A stretch of DNA of 64,000 nt, taken from contig OX465107.1 of assembly GCA_949987565.1 (NCBI GenBank), positions 12,849,413 to 12,913,412 on the forward strand. The letters run 5' to 3'. A model generated the notes under the pieces. That model worked only from the letters and a program-made list of their open reading frames with translations, was not told where the DNA came from and searched no databases. Within the stretch, counting starts at the first letter, position 1. Every line of letters begins with the position of its first letter. This stretch comes from Luidia sarsii. Its lineage: Eukaryota > Echinodermata > Asteroidea > Paxillosida > Luidiidae. This document shows positions 48,363 to 59,970 of the stretch, one piece after another. Position numbers and translations under genes: made by a program.

Positions 48363-48520
48363 CAAAAATGGTGCAACTTGCGAGTTGCTTACTGACTAAA
48401 ATGACCCCCAAACAAGGAAAAGAAAAGAAAGAGGAAAAGTAGAGGGCCTATTACAATCCTAGTAGGACCTTTCTCAAAGGACCTTTCTGTTTTTGAGTAA
48501 GGTCCATCTACTAGGACCTC
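48363..48520. repeat. Hairpin element with leader, plus orientation
   Basis: The leader GTTGCTTACTGACTAAAATG (48384-48403) precedes the palindrome AGAGGGCCTATTACAATCCT, AGTAGGACCTTTCTCAAAGG, then TTTGAGTAAGGTCC and CTACTAGGACCTC. The architecture is the same as at 18921-19128. Confidence 0.65.
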
Positions 48521-49300
48521 ACCCTTCATGCCTTCTGTTTTGGGGGATGCTGTACAGGCAGTATGCTGATTGGGCATACAGTTTTTACTGTCTTGATCAT
48601 GGGCACCAGTTTTTTGACTGCCAAACCTTTCAGCAATACTAAAGCCTGTGCTTGGGATTTATTTATAATTTTTTTAAATTTTTATTATTCACCGGTGACC
48701 CGCCTTGTCAATAATAAAGCGATCCCTGCCACGTCAAGCTGCGAGGTACCAGTATGCATGTACATAAGGACGTGCGAGGGCGTGCCTGCACTTGCGCGAC
48801 CCCTTGCACCACCGTCTCCATGACAACCACATCATCCTCATCCTCGCAGACGAAAGTGCCCGTAACCTTTGTGTGTTCAACTCCTAGGGGCCTAGTCATT
48901 GTTTTACAGGGAGTTGATTTGTAATATTCTCCATCACTGGTGAAAAAACCAACCCCAAAACCAAAACAATACTTCATGATCATGATTGTTTTTATTTGTT
49001 ACCTTGCCAACAGAACCTTCACTCATTGCATTGCTGGGCTGACCCAGGCAAATTTCATTTTGTGATTTTGATGCACCTTTTGGTTTTCGTTTTAAAATCC
49101 CCCTTCCCCCCCCCCTTTGTTTGAAACCCCAAAAGAAAAGAAATACATGTATGGGTATTTTGCATCAATCCATGTGACTGGGACTATACACTTGTAAGCA
49201 CAAACAGGGATAATCTTCTGGGGTCGATGTGATCAAACCTTTCATTCAAACCGATTGATCGCAAGACGATAAGCGAGGCACAGAAACAGATGCAGTCTTT
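48521..49300. other. Intron 1 sequence, no gene seen
   Basis: Mixed composition, with a C run near 49103-49116. Nothing is recognised. Confidence 0.4.
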
Positions 49301-49335
49301 CTCAACTTACGACGACTTATCCGTCGTAAGCTGAG
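49301..49335. repeat. Inverted repeat, 14-bp arms with one mismatch
   Basis: CTCAACTTACGACG pairs with CGTCGTAAGCTGAG around the loop ACTTATC. It lies in an unusually CpG-rich stretch (49301-49540). Confidence 0.7.
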
Positions 49336-50816
49336 CACCGACGACGCGTCCACCCCAGGACTTGTTAAAAATAATTCTACGCCAAATTACACCGAACGAG
49401 GAACGCACGCAAAAGTCCGTGCGCCGCTCATGCACGCCGGTTTTACAGAGGAACAACGTTTACGCTGGATAACAAGAGGTGGTGCTAATGCACCTTTTAC
49501 CTGCGCTAAAGCAAGCGCGCCGGTGAGCGTGTACCTGCTCAGTGTCCATTAATTAATCTCGCACATCCTTCCGGCCTTGGGTCTGTTCCATTATGAAGTG
49601 AGCTTGTAATACGTCCATTTTTTTTTTTTCTTTTTTCTATAAATAAAATCCTCCATTCCATACATACGATTGGCTGGTTTTTTTTCCCTACCTCGATACG
49701 AGTCCTGTCTGCGGCCAGACCAAATAAATTGACTCTGATATTTCGGCGGCAGGATCGATAATGGCTTCCTGATGCCCTAATGGATGGGACTGTGGTACCT
49801 GGCATTAGAGGGGGGGGGGGCATCTTTTCTGCTTTGTATTACATGTGTGTGTTTGTCCGGGACGGGAAGGCAGGAAGGGAGGGGATGGATGAAGGGGGGG
49901 GGAAAGGGAAGAAGGAAAATGCTTTAACATAACCAAGGTTATCTTTGCTATGAACAAATAAAATGAGAAGAATAAATGTGTACAAAGCAGGCAGTCTATT
50001 TACCCTGTGGGATGAAATGATTGGTTTGTGTCGTTGTCTCCCCTCTTTGCCCATCTATCTTCCTGTCCCATCCCCATCTCCTTCCCTTCCCCTCGCACAA
50101 GGGACGTGAAAGCCGGTGCCCTTTTTTTCGTTGTTGCCTCGGGTACCTGTTGCTCGAGCCTCTATGCATGTGTGTGTCTGAATCGGGTCGACCTTTTTCT
50201 CGGCTGTCAGGAGAGAGGGGAGGGGGAGGGAGCGGAAAGGGGCCGAGATTCCTCCCCGAGGAGGAAACAAGTAAATAAACTTGGCCCAAATCTATGGCAC
50301 TTGAGTTTGGGTGCCTCAACCTCACCACTACCACCACCGCCACCACCGCCATCGCCACCCATAGAAATCCCGAGAGACTGCTGCAGGGTACTATGCATTG
50401 ATATAGGTGCGGCATCGTGATACATGGACATGCATTACTACACAGACAACAGGAAGTCCCCTTCAGTGTAATGGGGGGAAAACCCAAGGTTTGTCGGCAG
50501 TGCAATTGCTTCTCAGAATTACTCCCCGCATCCTTGGCATGGGTACCTTGTGACCATCTGCCATTTCTGTACACTTACCCCCCCCCAATAAAAAAATTGA
50601 CACTGATGAATTACTCTTTAGATATTGTTCACTGGAAGACTGGAAGTTCCATCTCTACCCTGTGTCCTGTCCCATATAGGGGGGGGGGATAACAAGCTGC
50701 TCTATTTCCACTGACAGTCAATGGTGACCTGGAGTTGGTTTCTGCAAACTCGTCGTGGCCCTGCTTACCGTAAGCGTAGAATCGAAGCTCACAGAAGCAA
50801 AGAATCCGCGCTTAAC
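49336..50816. other. Intron 1 sequence, no gene seen
   Basis: CpG-rich to about 49540, then mixed, with G runs (49809-49820) and a short CCACCG trinucleotide-like run (50319-50358). No coding exon is recognised. Confidence 0.4.
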
Positions 50817-51156
50817 TGGACCCGATTTCAGAGAGCTACTCAAGTAGTACCAAAATCTTGCTTAAAGCACAGTGGGGAAAAAATGCATCAAAATCAGTAG
50901 CCAATTTCATAGAGCCGCTTAAGCGCCAAAATTCGCTTATAGATGAAAAACCTTCCTCAATAGAATCAGGTTGCCAGCCAAAGTTCCACTTGTGTTTCAT
51001 GCAAAGCAACCAATATTGGAATACAAGTCAAGTACATGTATACATGTACAGCAAGAAATCAAGTGAATTTTGGTTGGCAATCTCGTTTTGAACCAGGCAA
51101 GACATTTCTTGCTGATCAGATTTTCACGCTTACGCAGCTCTATGATATTGGGCCCA
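50817..51156. mobile_element. MITE-like element, CCAATTTCATAGAGC type, possibly nested
   Basis: The right end GCTTACGCAGCTCTATGATA then TTGGGCCC is the reverse complement of GTAGCCAATTTCATAGAGCC, GCTTAAGCGC at 50898. It also matches, less well, ACCCGATTTCAGAGAGCTAC at 50820. One element of about 257 bp (50898-51154), or two nested copies, fits. No coding capacity. Confidence 0.6.
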
Positions 51157-51428
51157 GGTTTTGCTAAGACAAAAAGAGCCAGTCACACCCAAACCAGCAA
51201 GCAGGACATGGATGTTTTTGATTTCGTTCAACCCAGAGAAACATAATCGGTCAAGCAGAATCTTTGTGCCTGTGGAGTGTGGAGGCAATTTTTGTATCGC
51301 TCCGAAATCAGTTCATTACTCGCTGAGGGGACACCCACACAAAGATACTGGGATGTTTTCGTACACAGTGAGCCTGCACGTGCCACCTGCTTATAGATCG
51401 CCCTTGCCTTGCATCTGTCTCATGCCTG

Positions 51429-51457
51429 CGAATTCTAAAAAAAAAAAAAAAAAAAAG
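51429..51457. repeat. Poly-A run
   Basis: Nearly thirty A residues after GAATTCTA. No retroposed gene is recognisable before it. Confidence 0.85.
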
Positions 51458-51809
51458 GGAGAGAGGTAGAGAAGGGAAAAGCAAGACCTGGTCTAGTCAT
51501 TAGGAGACTGGCCCGAGTCGTGCTCAATTATTGCGGGGATTCAGTTGGTCTCGTGTGTATGTGCTGCACATACATCTACACGTGCGCCTGTATGTAAACC
51601 AAAACCACTTTGGTATCAGCAGCTGGGCAGTTGGTTAATTCTGTGCACAGACTGCAGATAGAGGTTAGAGAGCTGGCATGTACATGGAGCTCTTGCTGGG
51701 TTTTTTCTTCCTTTTCTGCGGGTTACAGCCAGGCCACCAGAGCCACTTTTCAGGCGGCCAAAGGGACGTGTAAGCGGCCCAGGATTTCATAAGAAAGCTT
51801 TGTTGCCAC

Positions 51810-51850
51810 ATTGAAGGCCATTAGTTCTCTGTGAACTAATGGCCTTCAAT
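51810..51850. repeat. Perfect 18-bp hairpin
   Basis: ATTGAAGGCCATTAGTTC (51810-51827) and GAACTAATGGCCTTCAAT (51833-51850) are exact reverse complements around TCTGT. Confidence 0.9.
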
Positions 51851-51910
51851 ATGTACGTGTAGGCCAGCTGGGCCACTTATCCCATAGTATAGGGCTGCTT
51901 ACTGCAAGTT

Positions 51911-52230
51911 TCATTGGCCATAAGCTGTCTGGCGCCATTTCTACTAGCCCTGGGCTGCCTGAAGCCATTTCCACTGGCCCTGGGCCGTCTGAAGCAATTT
52001 TCATTGGCCTTACCGTAGGCTGGCCGTATGAAGCTATTTCCATTGGTGGCATTCTGTCTGAAGCCATTTTGATTGGCCTGAGGCCGTCTGAAGCCATTTT
52101 CATCGGCCATATTCTGTTTGAAGCCATTTTTACTGGCGACATTTGGTCTGAAGCCATTCTTACTGGCCAAAGGCAGTCTGAAGCCATGTTCATAGGCCAT
52201 ATTCTGTTAGAAGCCATTTTATTTACTGGC
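51911..52230. repeat. 30-bp minisatellite, about ten units
   Basis: The unit is TTCATTGGCCATATTCTGTC then TGAAGCCATT. The TGAAGCCATT end is strongly conserved and the middle varies; one unit (near 51993) has about 9 extra bases. Because 30 is a multiple of three, the minus strand keeps an open frame of 123 codons (51846-52217) with a ten-residue repeat M-A-S-D-x-x-x-P-x-K. I regard the frame as a by-product unless expression is shown. Confidence 0.85.
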
Positions 52231-52259
52231 CATTGGTTCCTGGATCGCTGCTAATGTCA

Positions 52260-53430
52260 AGGGCCTGATGACATCAAAAGACCACGTGTTCATTTTGATC
52301 TTTCTTTGTCCCTGGAATTCCTCTTCATCCCCTCACTGAAGCTTGTCAAAAAGGAGGTCTACGCTTTTTATTTTTTAGGTTTTTGTGTTTTGTTTTCTGC
52401 TCCAACGGGAGCGAATCTGGTTTTGTCATTTTCATTAGGCCTCGCTCATACTAGTGGTGCCAAGGTGAAGGATAGTCTGGCCCCTGGGCTTGTGTCAAGC
52501 TAATCTAGCTACCCTGTGTGTGCTCCAACCATACACCGAGTCAAGTTACAGTACGAGAATACCATCTTGTGTTTTTGTCATTTTAGATGGGGCGGGAGGC
52601 TAAGGTCAGGGATTTAGTTTTTAGTGTTTTGGTGTTTTTATTTTTTAAAGAGCAAGGAGGAATAAATGCTGTGCCAACCATCCTTCGTGGCTAGGTAACT
52701 GGCTATGGTCTTAAAGTAACACACATTTACTGCAGCTGGGAGCAGCCACTACTATAGTCTAAAAGATGTGCACTGTATACTGTACATACGGTGCGGCTTT
52801 TTCCGATTCATGTGTAATTTTGAAGCCGGTGTAAATGAAATGGGACAGGGCCTTAATTTGGGAGACTTAGTGCAAGTCGAGAGTGCCTCCCCTCTCTCTC
52901 TCTCTCCCCCACTCTCTTGGCTTTGGCCAGACCGTTCCACCGTTTTAGCAATCAGCCCCACTAACCAGTCCCAAAGGTATCTTTTTCTCGCAGATGTACC
53001 CTTGCATGCGCACACACATTTAGCTTTAACATGGCCGCACTTTCTACCCTCGACTACAGCACACTGTGACATTTGATTTTCAAAAGAGTGAATTGGTGAT
53101 TTATCAAGGCTTCATATCTTGGGGGGATTTGGCTGCCAGTTCTACTTAGGATGTCTGCGGTTGGAATCGTGCAAGCTGCCTCCTCCGCCACCGCAAACCA
53201 CCGGTCACCGTATTGAGTTGTATTGTTGTATGGATGGAGTTGCATTGGTTCTCAGTGCATCTTTGCTGCAACAGACCCTCCCGACCACAGGGTGACTGAT
53301 GGATTGAGCCTGTGTCAGTGGTAATTCATGTCTTCTGCGTTCTCTAAGTACGGGGCAGAATCATCTGTGCCTTCGCTGATTGTCATTTGGGTTCTCTCCT
53401 CTCCATTCCTAGATGAGCTGATGATTTCTT
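52260..53430. other. Intron 1 sequence, no gene seen
   Basis: Mostly unique, with a short CT run near 52891-52915. No coding exon or RNA gene is recognised. Confidence 0.4.
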
Positions 53431-53955
53431 CTCCTCGTTTCCCCTCTCACTCTCCCCCTATCCCTCTCTTTCCCCTCCCTCCCCTCTTACTCTCCCCTCC
53501 CTCCCCTCTCGCTTTCCCTCTCCCCTCTCTCTCTCCCCTCCCTCCCCTCTCGATTTTTTCCCTCTCTCTCCCTCTCTCTTTCTCTCTCTCACTATCTCCC
53601 TCTCTCTTTCTCTCTCTCCCTATCTCCCTCTCTCTTTCTCTCTCTCCCTATCTCCTTCTCTCTCTTTCTCTCTCTCCCTATCTCCTTCTCTCTCTTTCTC
53701 TCTCTCCCTATCTCTCTCTTTCTCTCTCTCCCTATCTTCCTCTCTTTTTCTCTCTCTCCCTATCTCTTTCTCTCTCTCCCTCTCTCTTTGTATCTCTCGC
53801 TCCTTCTCCCCCCTCTCTCTCTCTTCCACTCTCTCTCCCTTTCTCCCTCTCCCCCACCTCCTTCTCTCTCTTCCCCCCTCTCCCTCCCCTATCCCTCTCT
53901 CCCTCTCCCTCTCTCTTCCTTTCTCTCTTTCTCCCCCTCCTCACTCCCTCTCCCT
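53431..53955. repeat. CT polypyrimidine tract
   Basis: About 520 bases. The central part (53590-53780) is a tandem array of CTCTCTCCCTATCTCCCTCT-like units of about 30 bp. Confidence 0.95.
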
Positions 53956-54153
53956 TTGTCTATATGTATCTATGTGCATATCTTAGGACATGAACATTGA
54001 ACAAATTACATCAGTACTTCAAACACATCCGTCAAAGATTGACAAGTGAGACATGAAATTGCATGATTGAACAGAAGTCTAACGGACCGCTGACAATAAT
54101 TCCTTATTTATGTGGTGTTCAAGGTGCTACTTTTTTTAGTGTTCAACTCACCC

Positions 54154-54353
54154 NNNNNNNNNNNNNNNNNNNNNNNNNNNNNNNNNNNNNNNNNNNNNNN
54201 NNNNNNNNNNNNNNNNNNNNNNNNNNNNNNNNNNNNNNNNNNNNNNNNNNNNNNNNNNNNNNNNNNNNNNNNNNNNNNNNNNNNNNNNNNNNNNNNNNNN
54301 NNNNNNNNNNNNNNNNNNNNNNNNNNNNNNNNNNNNNNNNNNNNNNNNNNNNN
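54154..54353. other. Assembly gap (200 N)
   Basis: Exactly 200 N characters, a placeholder size, so the real distance is unknown. It lies inside intron 1; an exon hidden here cannot be excluded. Confidence 0.99.
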
Positions 54354-56588
54354 CCACCGACAGTAGCCAAAAAATGGCCGAAAAATTTGCAAATCTCAAA
54401 CAATTTGGTTTCAGTCAGTCAGTCTTAACAGTGCCTCTGAAAGGCAAAAAACCGATCTGGCATTTGTAAGCTGATCTTGTTTGGGTGGAAATGTTACACA
54501 CTGCATTGTTGAGAAGGAAGTGAAGACATACCGGTAATTTTCTCCCCGTATCATGACACTAGACACAAATACACTCGTTGTTAAGTTGTCCTTATCACTC
54601 AAAGCTGATTTCTGGCAAGCTGGGAATGAGATCGGAGGAGAGATTTATGCCATGGGGGGGGGGGGGTTCACGTCGCGGGCAATGCCTTGACGGTTTATTT
54701 GGAAAATGTTTCCACCAGGCTGGTCTCGTCTAAGCCGCGGGCGAAATCGCGCAGAAACACGGACACGGCTGGCCTCTCAGACGTCAAACCGTTCAAGCTC
54801 GCCGAGGCTCTACGGCCGTGCGCCGGTCTTGGGCCCTGTCTCCTTTATGATGGATGGGGTTAATTAAGAGCCAGTGTTTTTGGACACCAACCAGTGTCCT
54901 CCTCTCTTTCTCCCTCTGTGGTCTCCTTAGTCAATCTCTGTCTCAACATATGCACCCCAATGTTGGAGCAAGCAAGCCTGGCATTAACCTTTCATAAACC
55001 CAGAACATTCGGCCCAAGTTTCAGCATCAATACATCACAGTGATGTTTATACCAGGGTATTATTATTGTTACTTTTTTTTTTAGAGTTAATTTTTTTCAT
55101 ATTCAGTTTTGCCAGTGACCCAACCCAGTCCCAGTCTGCCGTTTCGTCACTGTCAGTGGATGTGAGACAGGTGCGCCTGTCAGACCATTGCTTTTAAGAT
55201 GCATGTGTTGACAGCGCTGTTGTTTTGAGTTGGCTATTAATATCTTATCAGTGCGGCTGCATTGTTCTCCTGTAGCCTCCTTGTTTTCTCCAACACCCGG
55301 GCCGTTTTATAGGCTCTCTCGGCTTGTGCAAATTTGCAAAACAGTGCTCAGGATTCTGCAGCCAATACAATTAATGTTCTCTGTCGCCCTTTGGTTGTTT
55401 GTTTGTTGGTTTGTTGTTGTTGTTGTTTATGGGGGGGGTGGGCAAGGTTCTGTTCCAAATTACTTTGATGGGCCTGACTTATGTCTTATGGAGGTCAGCG
55501 TTTGTAGGTCATTTCATGAGTTAGCGTAACCCGAGGTTAATTTTCTGTCGCACTTTAAAAAAAAATCTATTAAAACAGGGACATCAAAAGCAAAAATATT
55601 GTTAGAATTTCCCTGATTTTCAGAAAATCAGATAGGGGGTCCAAATCTTGAGTCCTCAGTCCCCCCCCCTTCCTCCCCAAAAGGCCTGTTGAGGGCGCAC
55701 CCTCCCTCCCCCCCCCTCAAAAAAAAAAAAATCAAGAGAAACAAAATTGGCCCAGTGGGAAGTGTGCATACACAGCCATGCACGCGGGACGCATATCTCA
55801 GCGTCCACCCTGCGGTATGTAGGGGAATGGAGTGTCGTAATCATATCTTCCGCACATTACTGAGTGGTGCTCTAATATTTCGGGGTATGCGGGAGGGGGG
55901 ACTGGGAGGGAGGAGAGGGGTTGTGGAGACTGAGAAGGGGAGGGGGTAAGGGGAGGAATGGGGGTCCCAGAGCGCCCGGTGAGATTCCCCTAAAAATACT
56001 CCGCCTTGTATCTGGGCCAGGTGGAGAAACCTGATCAGGCCTCATTATAGTGGAAGGAGGGGAGGGGGACTGGTGTGTGGGGAGGGGGGGGGGACACCCT
56101 GGAGGCCTCTTGTATGAGGACAGGGGGGGGGCAGACAACTAGGCAAGGGCATACACCTACATGTACACACAGAATACGATGTGCATTGTCACACATTAGT
56201 CTGCATCTTGTTTCAATTGTCAAATAAATAAGGGAATAAATAAGGGAATAAGGAAGTAAATAAGGGAATTGTAAATTACCAAAAATTAAATTAAAAATAT
56301 CCAGTATCTATCCTGCAACTTTGTGATTTAGAACCTGGAGTCATCACCTTATTGGGATTGTGTAGATCTAATTTATAGATACGCGGAAAGTGATGACATC
56401 ATCTTCTCGCTGTAGTTGAAAGAAGAACAGAATGTGTGCGCACCCTCAAACTGCCTTGCTTGCAGTTCCACATGTACATGAGATATGGTCAGGTTCTTTG
56501 AGCAGTAAATTGGTATTGATTTTGTATGAACAGCAATAATGTCAATAGATTTGATTGAATTACACTGAAGCAGAGTAACAAAGAAAAT
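54354..56588. other. Intron 1 sequence, no gene seen
   Basis: Mixed composition with G-rich runs (54653-54667, 55888-55960, 56052-56130) and a TAAGGGAATAAA tandem (56228-56270). No coding exon is recognised. Confidence 0.4.
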
Positions 56589-56646
56589 GCCGGATGTTTC
56601 CGTCCAAGCAGGACCTTTCTCCAAAACAGAATGACCTTTTTCTAAA
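56589..56646. repeat. Hairpin-element copy, diverged
   Basis: GCCGGATGTTTCCGTCCAAG, CAGGACCTTTCTCCAAAACAG then TGACCTTTTTCTAAAA follow the family arm and turn. Confidence 0.5.
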
Positions 56647-57410
56647 AATATAAACCCAGTCTTTCCTGTTTCCACCTTTTTTATATGTATTGCTCCCTGG
56701 TACCGGTTTAATTTGGGAAAATGATACAAGCGTTTCAAGACTCCGTTCCTGTCATTCATTTATATCCCGTCGGCACAAAAGGAAACCGCTCCTCCTTCAG
56801 TGACTCCTGCCACGTGTCCTGCGAAAGACAGCACAAAGTGGTTAGCGTCAGCCTTGAAATTTGACCATTTCCGGTGGGCAGAAGCAAATCTCATATCAAA
56901 GACGTTTTTCTTTTTTCGTAAGGGTGGGGGGGGGAAAGGGGGGGGTCGTTGAGGCGCGTCCTCGCCTGAACGCTGCTTTTTAATTGCATTCCTCTCCCAA
57001 CATTTGCCCCTGCAAAGCAAGCCGTCTGTGAACTGTTTATCTCCCATCCACGGGACATGCACGGCTGAATCCAGATGGATTTGTTTAAACATTTGGATTT
57101 TTTGGGTTTTTTTCCGTTGAGGTCGGAGTGCGATGCGCGTGTGTCATGTTCTAGTCGCTGCGCTTTTTTTTCTCCCAGTAATGAGTGTCCTTTAATGCTT
57201 CGCCGATGCAGGCTTGAGCCAAGGGACCACGAAGCCAATAATGAAATGGTTGAGCCCACTCTCGCCCGAACTCTCGCCCGAACTCTCGCCCCTTTCAGTT
57301 CGACTGAGCTCACGATCTACCTCCGATCAAGGCCGAGTAATACACCACAATGCAACAAATTTACTTCAAGGCTGAAAATGATTCCAAATTCAAAATGTCA
57401 AAGTAAAGGT

Positions 57411-57470
57411 AGAGGGTTTGACATTTGAGCCTAGCAGAACCTCTCTTTGAAGGTCCTGCCAGGATCAAAG
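57411..57470. repeat. Hairpin-element copy, shortened
   Basis: AGAGGGTTTGACATTTGAGC, CTAGCAGAACCTCTCTTTGA and AGGTCCTGCCAGGATCAAAG give both arms with a short turn. A family A SINE starts about 90 bases later. Confidence 0.65.
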
Positions 57471-57535
57471 CTGGTTCTCTGTTACCGTTTTTGTGAATGA
57501 TTACATTTCCAAATTTGAATTGACAAGACTACTTG

Positions 57536-57632
57536 ACTGTTTGGGTAGGCCGCCATTTAAGGGCTGGATAGCTCAGATTGGATGAGCGCTGGTACACAAA
57601 ACCAGAGGTCTCGGGTTCAGTTCTTCCTCGAT
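57536..57632 (+). repeat. tRNA-derived SINE, family A
   Basis: GACTGTTTGGGTAGGCCGCC, then GGGCTGGATAGCTCAGATTG, GAGCGCTGGTACACAAAACC, AGAGGTCTCGGGTTCAGTTC. The A box region and anticodon arm are kept; the B box and acceptor 3' side are decayed. Confidence 0.65.
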
Positions 57633-58039
57633 TTATTTGAAATCTTTTAAACCTCTTTGTCAATCATATTTCAGCATTCTGGTGTTTACGGCTGGTTGAC
57701 TTGAGATCCAGCCTGTAGATTTGCTTGTGATGTTGCTTCCCCCCCCCCCCCCAAGGAAATAAATCAATCGGTTTAATTCCGACTCATTCCGTTTGGTTCG
57801 GTGAAGACATTTGCTCTGACATCAGCCTTTTAATAATTGCACGGAGTCAGTCACTGTGCAACGGGTCAGCTCATGACCCGATGGATAGGATAGTACAAAT
57901 CAGAAGGGAGAGTGAGAGTCTCCGCGACCTCAAACTCCTTCAGTTTCATCAACAGCCTTACGAGACAGCTTGTCAAAGAATCATTGACTGCCATGCAAAG
58001 TTGTCCACTTTGCACCCCCACAAGATTGATAGCAAATTA

Positions 58040-58085
58040 GGAGGACTTGATGTTTCGATCCTAGCAAGACCTTTCTCAATGGCAG
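58040..58085. repeat. Hairpin-element half-copy
   Basis: GGAGGACTTGATGTTTCGAT then CCTAGCAAGACCTTTCTCAA is a left arm of the family. Confidence 0.65.
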
Positions 58086-58152
58086 AAATCCACAAGATTT
58101 TGTTTATTTTCTTTTTTAGCCCCCCCCAAAAAAGCATATCAAATTTGGACTT

Positions 58153-58270
58153 AGAGGGCGTGATGTTTTCGTATCTCAACATGACCTTTCTCAAAGACAG
58201 AATCCATTCTGCTTTTTAGAAAAGGTCCTGCTACGGGACCGGGTAGGATCAAAATGTCAGGCCCCCTAAA
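58153..58270. repeat. Hairpin element, both arms
   Basis: Left arm AGAGGGCGTGATGTTTTCGT and ACCTTTCTCAAAGACAGAAT; right arm AAAAGGTCCTGCTACGGGAC (with a 10-base insertion GGGACCGGGT), then AGGATCAAAATGTCAGGCCC. Confidence 0.7.
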
Positions 58271-58989
58271 TTTGTGAGATTATTGTTTTATAAGCTCAGG
58301 TGAAAAGAGCCAAGTAGTTTCTGACTTGTGACATCCATTTGACACCAAACTACCAACATTTTGGAGTTTTTGTTTTGTATAGATCTACATGTACGTTGAT
58401 GTGTGTTAGGCCTATGTATTAGTAATCTACCCAATGACGTACGTAGGTGATACTTCATAGAATTTTGATTGAACTTTGTCTAGCCGAAAGGCCATGAATG
58501 CATTGATAAGCTCAGCCGATGTCCATCAACCAATTGCATTAATTTGTTAAGTTCTTTGTGAGGCTTTGCTGTACCATGTGCTGGATTTATGTCCAACTTT
58601 GAATCATTCGGGAAGGTCTGGTGGACTGGTGGTGTATTCTTTCAATATCGTTTCTGATTTCCTTCCTGTTTGGTTTGGATATTTGCTCTGCACCTGTCTG
58701 TCGTCAGTGACTCATCTGGGGTTCCAAGAATGGGACGTGAGGAAGGAGGGCATGAGAGGAGGTTCACACTCTTACTAGCTTAGCAAACTTTCCAGGAATG
58801 TTCCTTACATTAGTGTCATCTTTTGGGAGGAGACATTTTTTGGGTTGAACCGAGAACTCATAACCCAGGCCTACATGTAGCTCTCGAATTACAATGATTT
58901 GTTTTTTCTTAAAAGTTTTGGTTAAGTTTGGTTTTATGCTGTAGTTACCTTTCAATTGTGGTTTTCTTTGGCTTTATGGGAAAAAGTGT

Positions 58990-59034
58990 AGAGGGCCTGA
59001 CGTTTTGATCCCAGCAGGACCTTTCTGAAAGACA
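58990..59034. repeat. Hairpin-element half-copy
   Basis: AGAGGGCCTGACGTTTTGAT then CCCAGCAGGACCTTTCTGAA is close to the consensus left arm. Confidence 0.75.
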
Positions 59035-59139
59035 ATCACTTTGAACATCTTACTTTGATTTTCTTTTTCATCCGAATGAAAGCGGGGATGAGGGAGGGGA
59101 GGAGGTGTGACCCCTGGAGATATACTGCAGTCATTGGTT

Positions 59140-59187
59140 GAATGCTTCTTACCAGAGGTCTTGACTTCAAGTCCTGGTCCAGTCAAA
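59140..59187 (+). repeat. tRNA-derived SINE fragment, family A (3' half)
   Basis: TTACCAGAGGTCTTGACTTC then AAGTCCTGGTCCAGTCAAAT is the anticodon-stem to acceptor part of family A. Confidence 0.65.
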
Positions 59188-59282
59188 TAGTTTTCTCTTC
59201 GTTAACAAGAAAATGGCTTTTGTTAAAAAGAAAATGCCAAATTGCGTCTGGCTTTTTCCCCCTCGCCAACCCATCAAAAAGG

Positions 59283-59386
59283 GCCGTTGACTGTTTAGGG
59301 AGGCCCAGTGCTAAGGATGGATAGACCAGGTTGTAGAGCTCTGGAATGTTAGATCAGGGGCTGTGGTTCAAATCCTGCTCCAGCTC
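59283..59386 (+). repeat. tRNA-derived SINE, family A, diverged
   Basis: GTTGACTGTTTAGGGAGGCC leads into GGATGGATAGACCAGGTTGT, GAGCTCTGGAATGTTAGATC, GTGGTTCAAATCCTGCTCCA. The 5' flank matches the one at 57536, and the B box GGTTCAAATCC is intact. Confidence 0.6.
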
Positions 59387-59943
59387 AATATCCTCTTTTG
59401 GTTTTGGTGGTGTTTTTTTTTCAATTATATCAAAACCGACCAAAACACAGGAAAGGTGGATTGAAGATTCTCGTCTCGTCCTATGATTAAAAAGATACCT
59501 GCGATTTATGATGAAAAGTGTGTTGTTGAACATTTCCACTTGCAATTCAGCTGTGTAATTCCAGACAGGGTGGGTGAAAAAGCTTAACCCCCCCCCCTGC
59601 CCGCCAAACAACCCACCCACACTTGGCAAGTATATATCACTCATCCCCGCCCTGCCAAAAATTAATTACAAGACAAGTGTGGTTTGGGGACATCTGTACT
59701 GCATTTGCCCCTTTGTCTTAAGAAGTGAGCTGGAGAGAAGGAGAGGGAGAGGGAGAGGCTTGCCCGCGTGAACCTGACAACCTGTCTCCGACGACGGCCG
59801 TGATCTCATCCAGTCTGGATGTCGTTGAACTTCCTCCGGGTTCTGACTCCGTGACTCTGAACCAGTTCCGGGGGGTGGGGGCTTGTACGCTGTCCTTCCT
59901 GGTTGATGAAAACTTATCCCCTCTCCTCCTTTCTTCCTTTCTC

Positions 59944-59970
59944 TCCTCCTCCTCCTCCTCCTCCTCTTCA
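59944..59970. repeat. (CTC)n run
   Basis: Eight to nine CTC units. Confidence 0.9.
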
